From the NCBI GenBank assembly GCA_900291925.1, contig UWYS01000007.1:310001-374000 (forward strand): a DNA stretch of 64,000 nucleotides, written 5' to 3'. The notes below the pieces were generated by a model that searched no databases, was not told the DNA's origin, and saw only the letters and a program-made list of their open reading frames with translations. Positions within the stretch are counted from its first letter, which is position 1. The number at the start of each line of letters is the position of its first letter. A program made the position numbers and the translations under genes. The stretch is from Thecaphora thlaspeos (taxonomy: Eukaryota; Basidiomycota; Ustilaginomycetes; Urocystidales; Glomosporiaceae). Below are positions 42,901 through 54,700 of the stretch, piece after piece.

Positions 42901-44838
42901 GGCATCGAGATGATCGACGAGGACAAGGAGGTCAACTCGCACGGCTCGGGCAGGACCAAGCTCCACCGACGCATCAGTACCGCCTCAATGACGCGGCCCA
43001 AGACGCTGACGAAGCGTCAGGTCCGGCAGGACCAGCTGCGCCAGCTGCGCGAGAGCTCGGTCCCCAAGGAGAAGCAGGAGCAGGGGTCGGTCAAGACCGA
43101 CGTCTACAAGGTCTACATCAAGAGCTCGAGCGTCGTCGGTATCGCCATCTACCTGCTGGCCCACATCATGACACAGGTCACCACCGTCGGCCGCGACGTC
43201 GTACTGAAGCAGTACGGCGAGATGAACAGCCGCAACGGCGGCTCGCCCGAGCAGACGCGCTTCTACCTCACCCTCTACGGCGTCATCGGCATCGTCGCCG
43301 CCTTGTTCGTCTGCGTCTCGCCCTTTATCCTGTGGACGTGGCTAGTAATCCGCAGCGCGCGCAAGTTTCACGACGACATGTTCAACGCCGTGATGCGCAG
43401 CCCGCTGCAGTGGTTTGAGACGACGCCAACCGGGCGGCTGCTCAACCTCTTCAGCCGCGACGTCAACGTCATCGATGAGATCCTCCCTCGCGTCATCTAC
43501 GGCCTAGCGCGGACTTTCATCATCGTCGTCGGCGTGCTGATCGTCGTCACCTACTCTGTCCCGCCGTTCGCCCTCGCGATCATCCCGCTCGCCATTGCCT
43601 ACTGCGCCATCATGCGCTACTATCTCGCCACCAGCCGCGAGCTTAAGCGCCTCGACTCGGTCTCCAAGACGCCCATCTTTACCTGGTTCCAGGACTCGCT
43701 CGGAGGCCTCAGCTCGATCCGCGCCTTTGGTCAGGAGAGCCGGTTCATTGCGACGTCCGAGGTGCGCGTCGACCGCAACCAGCAGTGCTACCTCCCCGCC
43801 GTAACGTGCAATCGGTGGCTCGCGGTGCGCATCGAGTTCATGGGCTCGTCGATCATCTTTATCGCGTCGTCGCTCGCCGTCCTTGTCAAGACGCGCAACG
43901 GCAACATGGATGCTGGGCTGCTCGGGCTGATGCTGTCGCAGGCGCTGTCGACGACGCAGGCGCTGGCGTGGGTGGTGCGCCAGGCGAGCGAGGTGGAGCA
44001 GTCGATGGTCGCCGTCGAGCGCGTCATGTCGTACACCGATCTCACCCCGGAGGCGCCGTACGAGATCGAGGACCAGAAGCCGGGCCCCGGATGGCCGACA
44101 GACGGGCAGGTGGTTCTGCAGAACTACTCGACGCGGTACCGGCGCGAGCTCGGGCTGGTACTCAAGAAGATCGACATCGACATCCAGCCTGGCGAGCGTG
44201 TCGGCGTCGTCGGACGGACGGGCGCCGGCAAATCGAGCCTTACCCTGGCCCTGTTCCGCATCATCGAGGCGGCCGAGGGCAAGATCATCATCGACGGCAT
44301 CAGCGTGTCCAAGATCGGTCTCAAGGACCTCCGGAAATCCGTCTCGATCATCCCGCAGGACCCGCAGCTGTGGGAGGGGACTCTGCGCGACAACCTCGAC
44401 CCTACGGGCCAGTCGGACGATGCGGCGCTCTGGAAGTCGCTCGAACAGGCGCGTCTCAAGGACCACATCAAGTCTCTGGACGGCGGCCTCGACACGATGC
44501 TGTCCGAGGGCGGCTCGAACTTTTCCGCCGGCCAGAGGCAGTTGATCTGCATTGCGCGTGCTCTGCTGCGCAACGCCAAGATCCTCGTGCTGGACGAGGC
44601 GACGAGCGCCATCGACCTCGAGACGGACGCCCAGGTGCAGGCCATCGTGCGCAGCGAGTTCAAGGGGACGACGATCACCGTGGCGCACCGCCTCAATACG
44701 GTGATCGACTCGACAAGGGTGCTCGTGCTGTCCGACGGACAGGTGGCCGAGTTCGATACGCCAGAGAATCTGCTGGCGAACAAAAAGTCCGTCTTCTTTA
44801 GCATGGCCGTCGAGGCTGGCCTGGCAAAGGTCGAGTAG
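39937..44838 (+). CDS. ABCC-type (MRP) vacuolar transporter, Ycf1-like
   Basis: Full ABCC proteins move glutathione conjugates, metals or bile-acid-like compounds, in fungi usually into the vacuole. One exon encodes 1633 residues with the order TMD0, TMD1, NBD1, TMD2, NBD2. The linker into TMD1 reads VSFHWMQPMMTLGAKKFLTE. NBD1 has Walker A GKVGDGKSS near 769, signature LSGGQR near 859 and LLDDPLAAVDAHVG, with Asp in place of the catalytic Glu as usual in ABCC NBD1. Its H-loop position reads TLNSVSCLPECD, Asn instead of His, as in yeast Ycf1. NBD2 is canonical: GRTGAGKSS near 1426, FSAGQRQ near 1529, VLDEATSAID near 1552 and the switch His in TVAHRLNT. A basic, Ser-rich linker after NBD1 resembles the regulatory region. 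The start at 39937 (MESASSLNDV) is preferred to the upstream in-frame ATG at 39778. Confidence 0.93.
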   Translation: MESASSLNDVPPVATLGALDHLGAYSVAAAPMLALPLRVLQQTASIAANRSPFFAHLCRNGEGWGSVSQQRELDFTPCFQEAALWIAPVLLLAVFGGLRLAAFTRIEPRRLTRLSRSLLQVKHILVALLVATAAVQTVFTYGLYGTPHEAIMFWSSAVGMASYLLVMALQHFNHTRTRSSSDVLLLFWLFHLVASLIKLRTDLTAPSLPLRDQLSTFIPFAIRFGLGAAVFLLECIGVEVGYAYQDGSRKPLAYSDDGQGNGAAAHQSVGNGNDGPNASAFSVFSDNNSEAGPETDHLGGAKECPFETANLFSRVSFHWMQPMMTLGAKKFLTEDDMWALPAKEDAESLGRRFDKYWPRCKNKKTGKPAFWTTLAFAYGGPFFFAGLLKAVQDSLAFVQPQTLRLLLKFVQEWDSEDPNQSAVPGFLLSLALFVVAIITTAFLHSYFQLVFVTGMRVRAGLVSAIFKKSLRLSNEERGRRATGGIQNMMSVDAQRLMDLCGYLWIVLSAPFQITLAFVSLYKLLGWSSMVGVAIMVVSVPLNTMLARYLRRLSERQMKVKDKRTRLMNEILTNIKSIKLFAWEEAFTRKLYKVRNEEELKLLKRVGIVSATFNFFWTAVPFFVSLSTFVTYAYTNPEPLTADIIFPAIALYQLLSFPIAMLAGIISAILQAQVSANRLADFFDAGELDPDARKVILPGQSAPQNPDEPARPIDALVSINDPSSDAREPREDEEVVTIRNGEFKWSRGQPVPTLTDINLSVKSGELLAVLGKVGDGKSSLLSAILGEMVRTDGEAIVKGRTAYFSQGGWTIGASIRDNILFGLRYEPDFYQRVIDACALGPDLQILADGDRTEVGERGVSLSGGQRARVALARACYARADIYLLDDPLAAVDAHVGAHIFKNVIGPKGLMRHKARILTLNSVSCLPECDQIVSVRRGIILDERGTYDEVVNKKGDLYNLITGLGKQTAREQQQANDEEGEGEGTATVPAGIEMIDEDKEVNSHGSGRTKLHRRISTASMTRPKTLTKRQVRQDQLRQLRESSVPKEKQEQGSVKTDVYKVYIKSSSVVGIAIYLLAHIMTQVTTVGRDVVLKQYGEMNSRNGGSPEQTRFYLTLYGVIGIVAALFVCVSPFILWTWLVIRSARKFHDDMFNAVMRSPLQWFETTPTGRLLNLFSRDVNVIDEILPRVIYGLARTFIIVVGVLIVVTYSVPPFALAIIPLAIAYCAIMRYYLATSRELKRLDSVSKTPIFTWFQDSLGGLSSIRAFGQESRFIATSEVRVDRNQQCYLPAVTCNRWLAVRIEFMGSSIIFIASSLAVLVKTRNGNMDAGLLGLMLSQALSTTQALAWVVRQASEVEQSMVAVERVMSYTDLTPEAPYEIEDQKPGPGWPTDGQVVLQNYSTRYRRELGLVLKKIDIDIQPGERVGVVGRTGAGKSSLTLALFRIIEAAEGKIIIDGISVSKIGLKDLRKSVSIIPQDPQLWEGTLRDNLDPTGQSDDAALWKSLEQARLKDHIKSLDGGLDTMLSEGGSNFSAGQRQLICIARALLRNAKILVLDEATSAIDLETDAQVQAIVRSEFKGTTITVAHRLNTVIDSTRVLVLSDGQVAEFDTPENLLANKKSVFFSMAVEAGLAKVE

Positions 44839-45446
44839 GCGGGGTGAATGCCTCCCGCCTTCATGCCGCCCTGGCTGAACGGACGATCTAATCATCCATC
44901 CCAGACCTTTCTCTTGACGATTTGAACACAGACTGTCTATTCCTTGTACATTGTACAGGCCTTTACCTATCCTGATAATACGACAACACGTTCCCTTCCC
45001 AGCTCACGATGGTGCGATCCCGACATGGCACTTTCGTCAAGCCCTCGACCGGTGATCGCGAGGGAGTCGAGCGACGCGGGCCAAGTGTCTTGTTCTTTTG
45101 ACGAGCCTGTCGCTCTAGTTCTTTGAGCTGACACCCTCGTGCTCTATGCTTTGATGTCGTGTGATGACATTGGCGCTCAGGACGGGCCGCCGCTTCACAC
45201 TTCTTGTCCTTGCCGGCGGCAGACACAAGAATGTCATGTCAGAAACGGCGTCTGCCTCATCCGGCGCACGGACCCAGCTCATCCGGCCCCACTTCCATCG
45301 AGTTTCGGGTTTCGGCCAAGCAGCAGCGCTCAGCCACTTTTTCCGTTGCCACCCGCGCTTCTTGCTACCATCATCCCCTCCCATCCCCGCTCCGCCATCA
45401 CCTGCGCCAAACTACTACCACCACCACCACCACCACAATCACCACA
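44839..45446. other. Intergenic region between the ABC transporter and TAP42
   Basis: This contains the AT-richer 3' flank of the transporter (around 44930-44990) and the TAP42 promoter and leader, ending in a run of CAC/ACC triplets just before the TAP42 start. No gene is seen. Confidence 0.45.
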
Positions 45447-46859
45447 ATGGAAGATTCACCCCAGTCCCTCTCGGGCCTCCTCGCCACAATCTGCCAGCAC
45501 GCCTCCAACCCTCCGCCCTACTTCCCTCTGGACACAGGCACCAACTCCACCACCTCCGCCTCGAGCTTTGGCTCCGGCTCTGGCTCCGGCTCCAGCTCCG
45601 CCGCCGCGCCCTCCCAAGACCCCGCCCTGGTCACCCTCCAGCTGCTACAGCGCGCGCAACACCTGTCCAACTCTCTCTCCATTATCAGCGACAACGAGCC
45701 GCTGCGCGACATCTCTACCTCTTCGCTGCGCGTCCTCTTCCTCGACAGCTTGCAGGCCGAGCTGCAACTCCAAGTCCGCACGGGGTGCGACCACGCCGCG
45801 CGCAAACAACGACTCAGGAGCAGCCTCGCCGCGTCCATACGCTTCCTCTCGCGGCTGGTCAACCTCAACGTCCTCCCCGCGCAGACCAAGAATCTCAACC
45901 TCCAACAGCTGGCGAGCGCTCGTCTCGCTTCGTTGCTGGGACAGGACGGTGCCGCCACCGCGCTGTTAGACGACCTCCAGCTCCCCACCACCACGGGAGC
46001 AGCGACGATGCCGCCGCGAGACCTGAAGATCGCGACGTTCAAGCTGGAACGCTCGCTCAAGACGAGCCTCGATGAGTTTAGAAAGGTGTTTGCCCAGTCG
46101 AAACTATCGCAGCGCGGCATCGAAAAGCAGCCGACCGATGCGTTCTTTGACCTGATGCTCTACTCGCCCGAGGACATGAAGATCTCCAATGCCGTCGGCG
46201 GAGACGGACACGACGGCCAGGACTCCAACGACGAAAACGACGAGGAGAGCCGGACCAACGACCTCCCCTCGACCTCGACCTCGACGCCGCGCGACGTGAG
46301 GCAGTACCTCCTCCTTCTGCTCAACTACCACTCTCTCCGCGCCGCCTCATCGCTCTCTTCGTCATCACAAGAACTCGAACTTCTCCAAACCATGCCTCCC
46401 GTTCCACCCGACTCCGAGCTCACCCCGGACGCGGCGGGAAACGAGGAGGATGTCGAATGGCGTCTCGACTCTTCCCTCTCCGCCGGCAAAGGCTGGTCAG
46501 GCCCGCTGCTAAACGAGCAGGGCCAACCAATGCGACCCTTCACCATCACCTCTTCCTCTGTCGGTGCAGATCGACAGCAGATCAGGGATTCCGTATTCCG
46601 ACCCAGTCACAGGTTGCCCACGATGAGCATCGACGAGTACCTCGAGGAGGAGGCAAGGCGCGGCAACATCATCACGGGCGGTGGGGCAGAGGGGGTGGCA
46701 AAGGCCACACCACGAGAGGCAAGAGCGCTCAGGGCTGAAAATGACGGCACCATCGAGGCCGAAGAGGCAGAGGAGGAGGCGAGGAGGGAGGCCCTCCATT
46801 GGGACGAGTTCAAGGAGGAGAACAAGAGGGGAGCCGGCAATACGATGAACAGGGGCTAA
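45447..46859 (+). CDS. TAP42: TAP42/alpha-4 family PP2A-associated protein
   Basis: Tap42 binds the catalytic subunits of PP2A-type phosphatases and acts in TOR nutrient signalling. One exon encodes 470 residues, longer than yeast Tap42 (~366) owing to a Gly/Ser repeat at 40-52 and acidic or Ser-rich inserts. The helical N-terminal domain includes LKIATFKLERSLKTSLDEF; the sequence between residues 160 and 300 carries PRDLKIATFKLE and the repeat-type helices that contact the phosphatase. The C-terminal signature PTMSIDEYLEEEARRGNIIT, followed by a Gly stretch, is diagnostic for the family. An acidic segment with HWDEFKEENKRGAGNTMNRG ends the protein. The start at 45447 gives MEDSPQSLSG; upstream in-frame codons look like leader. 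The next gene, NUP133, converges on it with only 133 bp between stop codons. Confidence 0.94.
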   Translation: MEDSPQSLSGLLATICQHASNPPPYFPLDTGTNSTTSASSFGSGSGSGSSSAAAPSQDPALVTLQLLQRAQHLSNSLSIISDNEPLRDISTSSLRVLFLDSLQAELQLQVRTGCDHAARKQRLRSSLAASIRFLSRLVNLNVLPAQTKNLNLQQLASARLASLLGQDGAATALLDDLQLPTTTGAATMPPRDLKIATFKLERSLKTSLDEFRKVFAQSKLSQRGIEKQPTDAFFDLMLYSPEDMKISNAVGGDGHDGQDSNDENDEESRTNDLPSTSTSTPRDVRQYLLLLLNYHSLRAASSLSSSSQELELLQTMPPVPPDSELTPDAAGNEEDVEWRLDSSLSAGKGWSGPLLNEQGQPMRPFTITSSSVGADRQQIRDSVFRPSHRLPTMSIDEYLEEEARRGNIITGGGAEGVAKATPREARALRAENDGTIEAEEAEEEARREALHWDEFKEENKRGAGNTMNRG

Positions 46860-46992
46860 GCGGCCGTGGCGCACACGCACGGATGCAACCGGATCGCACA
46901 ACTAGCAGGGATGCGATTCGCGTTCTACTAAGCATTCGACTAATCGACAGGTGATGCTACCTTGCAGATCTGCGTACGAGCATCGAAGCACG

Positions 46993-49900
46993 CTACTCCA
47001 TACTCTCAGCCTCTATCTCCTCCTGCTCGTCATCCTGCAGCAACGCACGCTCTCCCCGCGCATCCTCTGCCTCACTCTGTCCGCCCTGCTCTGCACGTCT
47101 CTGCGCCGTCCTGGCCACCTCTGCAAACAACCTCGGCAGGTCCGTATCGTCCAACAACGTCTGAACCGCCTCTACCTCGGCATGTTCGTCGTTGCTGAAC
47201 AGGTCGATGGAATGCTCGGGCTGACCGGAAGGTTGGAAGCGCGCGGATATCATCTCCCTCTCCGTGGGGTGGACGAGGTCCGTAGGTCGTTTGAATGTCT
47301 CAAAGGAGGATTCTGTATCGTTGCATCAGGAATGAGTGCGGGGGTTGTAAGTGAGCGAGAGAGGAGAGAGAGAGAGAGACGGGTGGAAGGGACGTACCGT
47401 GTGAAAAGATGCTATACAGCGTAGCGAAGAGCCCCGTGCCGTGAAGGTTGGCCAGGAGGGTTTCGTCCGAGACGTTGGAGGTGTTGCTGAGAGCGGCCCA
47501 GCTGTCATGATTGCCGGCACAAATCAACGTCACCATGTTGTTAGCAAGACCTGGCACCGCACGCAGAGATAAAAGACAAAGAGGGGCGGTCGAGACCAAC
47601 TCACTCGTCCCTCAGGATCACTCGCCTCCAGATCGAACAGAGCGAGGCATCCATGCGCGGTTTGGGTGCATCGTAGGCGCGGATGTAGACTTGGATGGCG
47701 GTGCTGAAGTCGTCGAGTTGGTCGGCGGGACAGTCCTTGAGCGTCAGCAGATCGATCAAGTCTTCCGACGAGAGCACCTGTCCGCCCACCAAACGGCTGA
47801 CGAGCGACGTGTAATGCTGCCGATAACGAAGACGAGAACGTTGGATGTTAGTTGATGACAACAGGGATACGACAAGGAAAAGGCGAGGAGGATAGCATCG
47901 CCGACTCACTTCACGGTAGGCTGGGTACTCGTCCAGCCTGCTCGCCAGCGTCTCCGTCACCGCCTCTGCACTTCCCTCTCCATCTTGTTGCTCCATGACC
48001 GCCTCAAACAGTCCCCTCAATCGTCCATGCACCGCCACCAGATCCAAAGCATCGTCCCACTCTTCAATCCTCCTCTGCACACCCACCGTCGCGATCGCCT
48101 CGACGTTCAACTCGGCGATATAGGCCAACTTGCCCAGACTCAGTGCCCTCCTCTTTTCGTCCACACCGCTCTCCCCCTCCGCGATACCCTTGAGCGTCTC
48201 GGAAGCGGCGGAGAAATCTTGCAGGAAAAGGTGATGCATCCACTCGAGCCGTTCGTTGCCACTCCTCTGGAAGAAGGACGAGACGAGGTCCGAGTACTGC
48301 GGCGGTTGCGTGAGGAGGCGCTTCGTCTCGCCGTGTTCCACCATCCAGGCGTACAGCTCGAACGCAAACGCCCCGCGGTACTTGGAGAGGTAGTGGTGGA
48401 TCTTGGCCTCTGCCCGACCGGAGCCGACGAGGGTGACGTCGTTGCACAGCTCCGTCAGCGTCCGGAAGTCGCCATGCCTTTCCGCCAGCGAGAGGGCGCG
48501 ATCGGTGCGTCCGATCTCAAACAGAGGGTGGATCAGCATCGGCCGTACGCGCTGGAACGTCGATTCCACCACGTTGAGCTCGCGCTCAAACGCCGTGTCG
48601 CTCGAAGAGGCGCGGAGGTAGTGTAGCCTCTCTTCGTACGCCCCCAGCGCGTGTTCGGCGAGCAGGCAGAGGTGGCCCTTCAGCTCGGCCTGCAGTCGCT
48701 GCTCGTACGCCTGTCCTCCTCGCTCGGCAGCGGCCTCAGTGGCCGAGATGTACTCGGACGACGTCGTGTCCACCGCCGTGCCCAGCTCGCGCGTTCGGTC
48801 CGGAAGGAGGTGCGACGTCGTATTGAAGAGCGTCTCGAGCAGCTCGATGCTGCCCGGCTTGGCGGTCCACGGCTCGAACGGCGCCAGCGCCTTGTCAGTG
48901 ATGCCGTAGATCTGGCCCCTTTCGCGCCGGTACCGCGTCGCAGCCTGGAAGCAGGCGAGGGCGATGCGGTTGGCCTCGACCGTCTCGCTCGATCGGACGC
49001 TCAGAGACTCCGACGCGACCGCCTTGATGCGCTTCAGCAGCTGCTCAAACACCTGGCCGATCTCAGCGACATGGTGCCGGAAGAACGTTCGCACTAGGTC
49101 TTCCGCCATGCCCAATCCGTTCTCGACCATGACCTGCTCAATGCAATCCGACAGCGGACTGCCGCTTCCGCCGTTGGCGTGCCTCCCGCCGCTGCGGTTG
49201 CTGACCTGTGAGATGAAGTCGTTCTGGTACAGCCACAGATCGTTGGCCGCGGCCGCTAGCTCCGCATCGGCGCGCAGGCGGCGTCGACTCGTCTGCGACA
49301 GTTTGCCCAGGTGTCCGCTGTTGAAGACGTAGAGGATCAGGGCGCGCAGCTTGGCCAGGCGATCCTTGAGGCTCAGCCGCAGGTCGACCGCAAACGGCGT
49401 GTGGGCCACCGCGGCGTTGCGCGAGTGGAGGATCTCGTGGCTCAGCTCCTCGCACGCCGTGATCAGCGTCCCCTCGAAGTCAGCAGGGAGCTCAAAGGAG
49501 AGCGGGTTGACGGCCGAGTCGGCGTAATAGAGCGCCTGCTCGATCTTGACCTTGAGCCGCTCCGTCTTGGCCCTCTGCCGCTCGTCGGGAGATGCCTGGC
49601 GGGTGCACATCGAGGCAACCTGCTCCAGTCCGACCTCGACCAGCAGCGACCCGCTCGAAGCCGTGATGAGTGAAAGGGTCGCTACAGGTGCCGAACCTCC
49701 TCCGACCATCTCGGCGGGATCGCAGCCCATTCCGATGAAACGGTTGCGCGCCGTGTCTTTGAGTTTGACGACCTCCTCGAAGCTCTCGCAGCCCGGCTGA
49801 ATCGACTTCAAGATGACGGTATCGGCAAAGGTGATGAACGCCGCTGGCCCGCCGTACGACATGCTGAGCCTCGGCGTAGCGTAAGGGCGGGGGTCGTTGA

Positions 49901-51290
49901 ACGCCGTGTACCGGAGCGGCAGGATGCTGTTGACGACAAAAGAGCTGCCGTCCTTGAGCAGGTCGAGCGTGGCCAAGCCGTAAGACAGCGGCGTTGAGCT
50001 GCCGCGGTTTTGCGAGAACAGGACGATGAGCTTCCCGTCGGCCGCGACGGCTCCATCGACTAGGTCAAAGGCGAGGCCCTCGGCGGCGCTGTACCTCTCC
50101 TCGCTCCCCTGCAGCACGGCGCTGGCCACGACCTGTCTGACGTCGTGTTCAGCGACCAGCCTCTCGCCGGCCCCATCGACCATCCTCCACTTCTGGACGG
50201 TCCGACTACCGATGGCAAAGACGTCGTGCGCCGCCTCGTTGGCCTGCACGGGACCGACGGCGATCGAGAGGATTCCTTCGTTGCCGAAGCCCATAGACGA
50301 GCCCGAGCCGAACAGGCGTCCGAGGATCCCGCGCGGCTGCGAGAAGGGCGCGAGCTCGGCCTGCAGCCTCCCACCCTGGCTGACGATGGCGAGCTTCAGC
50401 ATGCGTGCCTGGGTGGTGGCGAGGACAAAGGCAAAGTCATCGAGCCTCTGCATCTCGGCCACCGTCTCGCCCTGGTTGAGCGAGGCCTGTATCGTCTGCG
50501 CGAGGTCCTCGCGTGCCATCGAGGCCGAGACGCCCTCCCAGAAGCGGACCTGGCCGCCGAGAGTGACAAGAACGAGACCCGGTTCGCGCGCCGCCGAGCG
50601 CGGGATGAGGCCGCACAGGGTGAGGTCATTCGTCGAATGCATGCTCGAGGAAGAGGAGTGCGGAATGCCAAAGGTGAAGCAGGTGTGCGAGCTGGTGCCG
50701 TGGCTCTGGTAGTTCCAGACAAAACACTTTGTCCTCGAGACGACGTAGGCATACCCCGTGGCGACGTCCATAGCGCCACGGAAGGCGTCGAGGTAGAAAT
50801 CGACCGTCTCGAGCTCCTCGAGCACCTCTGTCGGCAGCTTGGAGAAGGCGGTGACGGCCATCAAATCGTCGCGCATCAGGGTAGAGCCTTCCTCGAGCTG
50901 GTCCTCTTCCGCACCGCCGGCCGTTGCTGCTGCGGTGCGGCCGAACTGCGAGTCAATAGTGTCAGCCACAGAGGCATCGTCGCGTATGCTGGGTCCAGAC
51001 TGAGAATGGGCCTGGCGACCCAGGACGGACGAAGCACGGAGGTATGCGCCATTGTTGTACGATGTGGATACAGCGGCGGCGGCGGCGCCTCTTCTGCGGC
51101 TGGCGGCGGTGGCCGATATCGGAGCTAGAAGGTGGTGGGGCGTGGTGTCGGGAGCGTGGGAAGGGGAGCGATCTTCGAGGTTGGAGGTGGAGGCTAGTGG
51201 TGTGGCACCCCTGGAGGGTCTGGCCGACGAAGGGCGGGGTCGAGGGGTGCGGTTGGAGCCGTTGCCTGCTCGCGAGGGTGTGGAGAACAT
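46993..51290 (-). CDS. NUP133: Nucleoporin Nup133-like
   Basis: Nup133 is the tail subunit of the Y-shaped Nup84/Nup107 scaffold of the nuclear pore. Four exons (47910-51290, 47605-47816, 47398-47501, 46993-47312) give 1338 residues, close to the family size. A Ser/Arg/Ala-rich leader of about 130 residues precedes the N-terminal beta-propeller, marked by DVATGYAYVVSRTKCFVWNY and GLIPRSAAREPGLVLVTLGG. From about 600 onward the sequence is an alpha-helical solenoid (HSRNAAVAHTPFAVDLRLSL, VRPMLIHPLFEIGRTDRALS). The three small 3' exons read YREHYTSLVSRLVG, then CSIWRRVILRDDWAALSNTS, then an acidic tail ending in ESME. Each junction keeps frame and restores the conserved C-terminal helices. The assignment relies on overall architecture and the propeller and C-terminal motifs; Nup155-like is the only realistic alternative and fits less well. 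Confidence 0.87.
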
Positions 51291-51772
51291 CTCGAGGAGC
51301 GGCCGCGACTGCTTCGTGAGGAACGAGTCCGGTGGGTGTATGCGGTTGTAGATGTGGCGGTGGCGGTGGCGGTAAGATGGAGAGGAGGGCGGCTGACGGC
51401 GTTGGTAGTTGGTAGTTGGTAGAAAGGGGAGAGGAGGTAGAGGTAGTCTGAGTTGTGAGAGAAGGATCTAAGAAAGTCGCAAAATACGCCTTTGAGTTGG
51501 GCCACCGCCATACAGCCGTCGATCACACATTTTCCGCTTTGTTCGCACGCAGCGCGTCCTTCTGTCCCTCGAGCGCATATGTACACACCAACAACCTCGT
51601 CGTAGACCAGCTTGGAACCTTATGCCAAAACACCTCGTCCGCCAGTGCTTCAGCCACACAGGGCACGCCGGGAAGGCAAATGGGACAGGTTGTTGCAGCA
51701 GCAGAAGGTACATGGCCGGAGAAACAATGTCGCCGAGAGGAAGCCGCAGCAACGACACGCGGCGATGGTCGT

Positions 51773-54700
51773 TCAGGCAGCTTCGTCCATCTCCTCGCCT
51801 CTTCCGCCTTCTCCACCTCCTCCACTTGTAACATGCTCGTGCACCACGGGCGACCCCACATCCGTCCAGGGAAACGGATTCGCCGCCGCCGACATCAGGC
51901 TATCGTCCGACGCCGGCTCCGCCTCTTCCTTCTTGGCACTCCGCGCGGTCCAGCCTCGTCGTCGGCCGCCGGGTCGCCAGACGATGATCGTGTGGTCGTC
52001 GCTGCACGACGCCAGCATCGAGGGATCCTTGGGGTGCCACGCCACCGCGTTCACCGTGCCCCTTCCATGGCCAGACAGCACCTCGATCGTCCGGCCCGAG
52101 GGCCGGTGCCAGACGTGAACCTGCGAATCTGAGGCCGCGAGAAGATGAGGAGCGGGTGTCCTAGAGTCAGCCCCTCGAGCTCACATGGCCATCATCTGCG
52201 TCGTCGTAATGGCACACTTACCTTCGCTGCCCGACACAATAAAATTCTCATCGATCCCTCCGAAGCCGCACCGAACAACGTGGTGCTTCATCGCGTGGCC
52301 CGTAAACTTCCGGATCATGGTCTGCCGCTCGATGCTCCATAGTTGCACCTCCTGCGATGGTCAAGAGGCGGAAGCAACACCGACCAGAATGTCATTCAGC
52401 GCAGGGCACATGCAGGAGACTATCTGTCGTCTCTCTCACGGGAAAGAGACTCACGTTGGGTCGATGGTTGATCAAGGCGTACCGCGAGTCGCGGCTGATG
52501 CAGACGCTGCTCATCTCCGCGCACATGTAGACGGAACTGTGGAAAGGAGGCACAACAAGGCGGCATCGATGGATGGAGCATAGGCAGCTTTCCTGTCAGC
52601 AAGGAGCCAGGGTCAGGCGACGTCTCTGCGAGTCATGGACACTCACCCGACCACTTCCCGCGAAGACACGTCGATGAACTGAATACGGTGCTTCTCCTCG
52701 CTCAACGTGCGCGACCCTCCACCGATGTCATCGGTCATCCCATGGCTGCGGACACCGCGGACAGGGAGGTGATCGTGATGTCCAGCCGACGTCGAGGCCG
52801 GCGACGGACTTTCCGAGTACTGCGACGACCCGGTGCCCGAAGACGGAGGCGCGTTGACGCTGTGGGCGTTCCGGCTCGCTGCTGACGCTTGCCCCGCCGC
52901 TCCGACCATCTCGCGGTTGCTGACGACCACCAGATGCCGCCCATTCGGCGATACCGCCAGGGCGACGATGCGGAACGGCAGCATGCTGATGACGGAGGTG
53001 ACACCACCGCGCGAGTCCTATTGGAGGGCGTGGGTATGCATGCGTCAGCCGAGCGCTCCCTCGATGTATCGGAAGATGTGACGTGGCACGCAACTCACCC
53101 AGAATATAATCTTACCATCCATTCCACCCGTGACGAAACTGCCGTCGGGCAGCCACGCCGCCGTGCCTACCGTGTAGTCGTGTTCCGAAAACGTCTGCCC
53201 CAGCTGGGTCTATAAGCGATGAAACCGGAGAGAGTCGATGCTCGGCGTAACGTCAGCAGCAGTCTCGCGAGAGAAAAGCGGGAGGTCACCGCGGCACGGG
53301 AACGGGTACCCACAGTCACGTTCCACAGCGTCACGTCGCCCTCGGACGTGGTGAGCAGCGTTCCATCGTCGGGTGACCACGACACACTTGAGATCGGGTT
53401 GGAGTGTCCGTCCAGCTTTGCTAGCATCTTGAATTCGTCCTATAACGACAGCATCGGGCCGAGTCGAAGAAAGGTATCCTGTCAGTCTGGAGTCGACACA
53501 GTGCTGCGACCAGAGATGCCCCCTTAAGCGAGTGGCACTTACGCCTACGGACCACACAATGACGAGCATGTCCTTGCCCGTCGTCGCCAGCTTCGTGCCG
53601 TCGTGCGAGAACTCGAGGTGCCACACCTCGTCGTCGTGACCCCGGAGCACCTGCGCCGCCTCCGAAGGGAATGCGGAGCGGTCCGACTCGTGGTCGGTCA
53701 GCAGCGAGATGTGCGCGTCGGGCATCAGGTTAAAGAAGGGGTCTCGCTGCTTCTGGAAGCTCTGCGCCTGCTCCAGCAGCGACGGCAGGCGCCTGCTTGG
53801 TACCATCACGCTTGGTGACACGGCACCTGAGGGCGGAAGGCGAGAGGGAGGCGGAGCCCTGATCAGCAGATACTCGTTCGACTTGCTCGAGGTCGTGGCC
53901 GACGCTCGTGCACCACGTATGAGACTCACCTTCAATGTCGACCAGCAGACGTCGTCGCGATTTGCCCTGGCTGCCGTCCCAGTTTGCACGGCGCTGCAGC
54001 TCCCCTGTCGTGGCGCACATCACCAGACTGTCGGGCAGGGGTGCAGGGTCAGACGAGGGGGGCGGACGGGTCAGCTCTTCGATTTGCAGCTTCGCTAGCG
54101 CCAACAAAAGTCCGGCTCACCTCGAGAGAAGGTGAAGCTGCTCGGTGTTCTGGTTGATCGGCGTCAGGCGGTCGCGCAGCACCGACAGCGCCCTTTTCGT
54201 TTGCCGAGCCTCGAGGAGCTCGAGGTAGCGCTGTCGCTGGATCATGAAGCGGATTGACTGTCTCGGAAACGGTCAGACGCAAAGAGCGAGGAGGAAGTAG
54301 GACAGTCAGTCACTGTCGGGTTCATCAGCCGCATGCACAGCCAGACGATCACTCACATCGAGGCTAGTGACGTCGGGCCGCCTGAGAACGCTGTCAAGCG
54401 GCACAGCCGATGCTTCTCCGACGTTCGAGGCGAGGCGCAGATAGCCTCCGGCGGCCCTCCTTGCCCCATAGTCGAGGCCATCGATCAGCAGCCGCTCTGC
54501 ATTCCGCCAATCGCCGGAAAGGATTGCGCTTCGGAAGGCCGTGATGGAAGGGTGCTCGAGCGTCAGGCCCGACTCGGCTTCCAGCGCCCTGGCAGATGAC
54601 CTGGCAGATGGGTGGGCGAAAGGCCACAGGTGAAGGGCAAAGCACCGTGTCAGACCCGAATGACCTTTGGCGGGCTTGCAACATGCCCAGCCCAGAGGAC

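Noticed and set aside
43504..44895. 463-codon antisense frame in the ABC transporter gene
   Set aside because: It is a shadow of the second nucleotide-binding domain, rich in Arg/Asp/His with no motif of its own.
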